DNA of 7,246 bases, from assembly GCA_023487615.1 (NCBI GenBank), contig JAMDBH010000116.1:1-7246 (forward strand). Reading direction: 5' to 3'. A program made the translations under genes and the position numbers. The DNA comes from Gammaproteobacteria bacterium (GTDB taxonomy: Bacteria; Pseudomonadota; Gammaproteobacteria; SURF-13). Positions 5,822-7,246 of this stretch are shown one piece after another; positions within the stretch are counted from its first letter, which is position 1, and each line of letters opens with the position of its first letter. The notes under the pieces are model-generated. The model did not search any database. It worked only from the letters and a program-made list of their open reading frames with translations, and was not told where the DNA came from.

Positions 5822-7246
5822 TCACGTGCACGTGTAGGGCAGCCAGACCTGGTAAGTCACGTTGGTTGCCGCCTCGGTGTTGGTAATGACGACCTCGCGA
5901 TAGGCTTTTGGATCGCGGTTCCCGGCTTCGTAGAAAGGAACGAGCGTCACTTCCTCAGCAGATCTTTTGCCAGCGCAAGCCGCCAGGTCGTGGTAGCGTT
6001 CTTTCTCGCGCCATGCGCCTGCACCTGGGGCGGGCTTGAGCACTCCCGCAGGCGCCACCAGATGCACCACGCCGGAACCCTCATCCTTGACCACGCGTAT
6101 ACCCTGGGCCGGATTCGCTTTATTCAGCACCAGCGTGATGTCATCCAGCAGACGCCCTTGCGGCAGATACGAAGCATCTACGGCATAGACCAGCGGCCCG
6201 CGCAGAACGGCCACGCGTCCGGCATTGCCGAGAACATCCGTCACCACGTGCACCGGCATCTCCATGTCCAATTCCACCGTGTCGCCCGCCGACCAGGTGC
6301 GCTCACAGACCAGGTAGCCCTTGCCATCCGGTTGCACGTCGGATACTGCGCCGTTGATCTTCAACTGCCAGGCGCGGCACCAACCCGGCACCCGCAGGCG
6401 CAGAGCGAAGCGCGCAGCCTCCTGCGGGTCGAGGCGCAGACGCACTTTCCCGCCAAAGGGGTACTCGCCTTCCTGAGTGACCTTCAGCTTTATACCCGAA
6501 GCCAGCGTGAGCATGGCCTCAGCGGGTTCGTAGAAATGCACCGCCACGCCGTCGTCCGTGATGCCAAAGACGTGCTGGGGCATCTGTGCCAAGGCGCGCA
6601 CGCCGCGCGTGGGGCAGCAATCGGGGTCGGTATGCCAGCGGTAGCGTTTATGATCGCGTAGACCCATGTAGTAAGCCCAGCCGCGGCCATCGGGTGACTG
6701 CGCCGCGAGCAAGTGATTGTAGAGTGCCTGTTCTGCCATGTCGAAGAAGCGCGCTTCGCCGGTGAGCCGCCCCAGGCTCAGGTTGAGATACAGCCAGGTC
6801 ATGGTGACACAGGTTTCACCGAGGCGAAAGAGGCCGTCGTTCCGCAAGAGGTAGTCGGGGAAGAAGTGCTCACCTGTGCTGGCCGATCCGGTGATATACA
6901 GATGGTGCTGAACGATGTCGTCCCAGGCAATGAGTACCGGTTGCAGATAGTGCTCGTCGCCCGTGGCGCGGTAGAATTCCGTCAAACCGGTAAAATCAAT
7001 GAGCATCTCCGCGGCCTTACCGTTTGCCGTGCCCGCCACACCTCTGCCGGAAAGAAGCGAGGTGCAGATGGCGACCCCACCGGCCGCTTCCCAATCCTCA
7101 TCCACCAGCCAGCGCCCAAAATCCAGGTAGCGTTGGTCGCCCGTTTCCCAATAGAGCCACATCATCGGTTCCAGAATGGCGGAGGAAGCCATGCCGCCGT
7201 GCGGCCCGTTATGCAGATATCCGCGGCCCGGCCCAAAGTCCTGCAG
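5822..7246 (-). CDS. GH127/DUF1680 family glycoside hydrolase (beta-L-arabinofuranosidase-like), 5' end beyond the window
   Basis: This is a retaining glycoside hydrolase of the DUF1680 family, whose characterised members release beta-L-arabinofuranose using a zinc-bound cysteine nucleophile. The frame is open to the right edge: 18 codons precede the ATG at 7192, including LHNGPHGG leading into MASSAILEPM. The gene therefore starts outside, and 474 of a usual 600-700 residues are seen. Counting from the edge, key residues are Glu126 in GSASTGEHF (likely acid/base), Glu144 and Cys146 in GETC, and the Cys210-Cys211 pair in DPDCCPTRG. These match the E-X-C plus CC zinc/nucleophile set of Bifidobacterium HypBA1. 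The alpha/alpha-barrel part ends near residue 225, and a beta-sandwich part follows, with FALRLRVPGW and VLRGPLVYAVDA as family landmarks. Whether it is secreted cannot be judged because the N-terminus is missing. It is the first visible gene of the sulfatase/maturase cluster. Confidence 0.93.
   Translation of the reverse strand: MQDFGPGRGYLHNGPHGGMASSAILEPMMWLYWETGDQRYLDFGRWLVDEDWEAAGGVAICTSLLSGRGVAGTANGKAAEMLIDFTGLTEFYRATGDEHYLQPVLIAWDDIVQHHLYITGSASTGEHFFPDYLLRNDGLFRLGETCVTMTWLYLNLSLGRLTGEARFFDMAEQALYNHLLAAQSPDGRGWAYYMGLRDHKRYRWHTDPDCCPTRGVRALAQMPQHVFGITDDGVAVHFYEPAEAMLTLASGIKLKVTQEGEYPFGGKVRLRLDPQEAARFALRLRVPGWCRAWQLKINGAVSDVQPDGKGYLVCERTWSAGDTVELDMEMPVHVVTDVLGNAGRVAVLRGPLVYAVDASYLPQGRLLDDITLVLNKANPAQGIRVVKDEGSGVVHLVAPAGVLKPAPGAGAWREKERYHDLAACAGKRSAEEVTLVPFYEAGNRDPKAYREVVITNTEAATNVTYQVWLPYTCT
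5823..5834. repeat. 12-bp perfect palindrome at the GH127 stop codon
   Basis: CACGTGCACGTG is fully self-complementary and overlaps the last codons and stop of the GH127 gene. It is too short and lacks a U-tract, so it is not a terminator. It could be chance, or an operator-like site for the downstream sulfatase. Confidence 0.35.

Noticed and set aside
5990..6661. 223-codon plus-strand open frame inside the GH127 gene
   Set aside because: It is antisense to the catalytic and beta-sandwich regions of GH127 and its translation shows no family features.
7241..7246. Window ends in CTGCAG, a PstI site
   Set aside because: It could hint at a cloned fragment end, but a six-base match at an edge is easily chance and the left edge shows no such site.

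Overview
This is a roughly 60% G+C bacterial window with two convergent gene groups. On the plus strand are three genes of a 2-oxoacid (pyruvate/acetoin-type) dehydrogenase complex: E1 alpha (5-973), E1 beta (960-2042) and the N-terminal part of a dihydrolipoamide acyltransferase E2 (2206-3003). On the minus strand, in order of transcription, are a GH127/DUF1680 beta-L-arabinofuranosidase-like enzyme cut by the right edge (7246-5822), a cytoplasmic Cys-type sulfatase (5733-4174) and an anaerobic sulfatase-maturating radical SAM enzyme with a SEC-C tail (4104-2776). No RNA genes, CRISPR arrays or transposases were seen, and no gene-free stretch exceeds 300 bases.

The organism cannot be fixed from the sequence. 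G+C content, SD-led genes, the CCCCTCTCC/GCGGGGAG palindrome between E1 beta and E2, and the mix of a PDH-type complex with an oxygen-independent sulfatase maturase would fit a facultative or anaerobic Chloroflexota (Anaerolineae-like) carbohydrate degrader. This is an inference without a database search.

Functionally, the minus-strand group is a small glycan-degradation set. The sulfatase removes sulfate esters, the maturase makes its formylglycine, and the GH127 enzyme releases L-arabinofuranose or a related sugar. The plus-strand group would feed 2-oxoacids into acyl-CoA, but E3 is not present and E2 lacks its catalytic domain.

The most important observation is an inverted repeat. The first 21 bases of the window, which hold the start of E1 alpha (encoding MIPAGL), recur exactly on the minus strand at 2741-2721. 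There they sit 35 bases beyond the stop codon of the maturase, behind a good Shine-Dalgarno (AAGGAG, 2743-2748). This is exactly where the E2 coding sequence stops resembling an E2. The simplest reading is that the native order is GH127, sulfatase, maturase, E1 alpha, E1 beta, E2, all in one direction. The 22-2720 block would then be inverted in this copy, either by a chimeric/misassembled junction or by a real inversion across the repeats. The truncated E2 and the convergent layout should therefore not be taken at face value.
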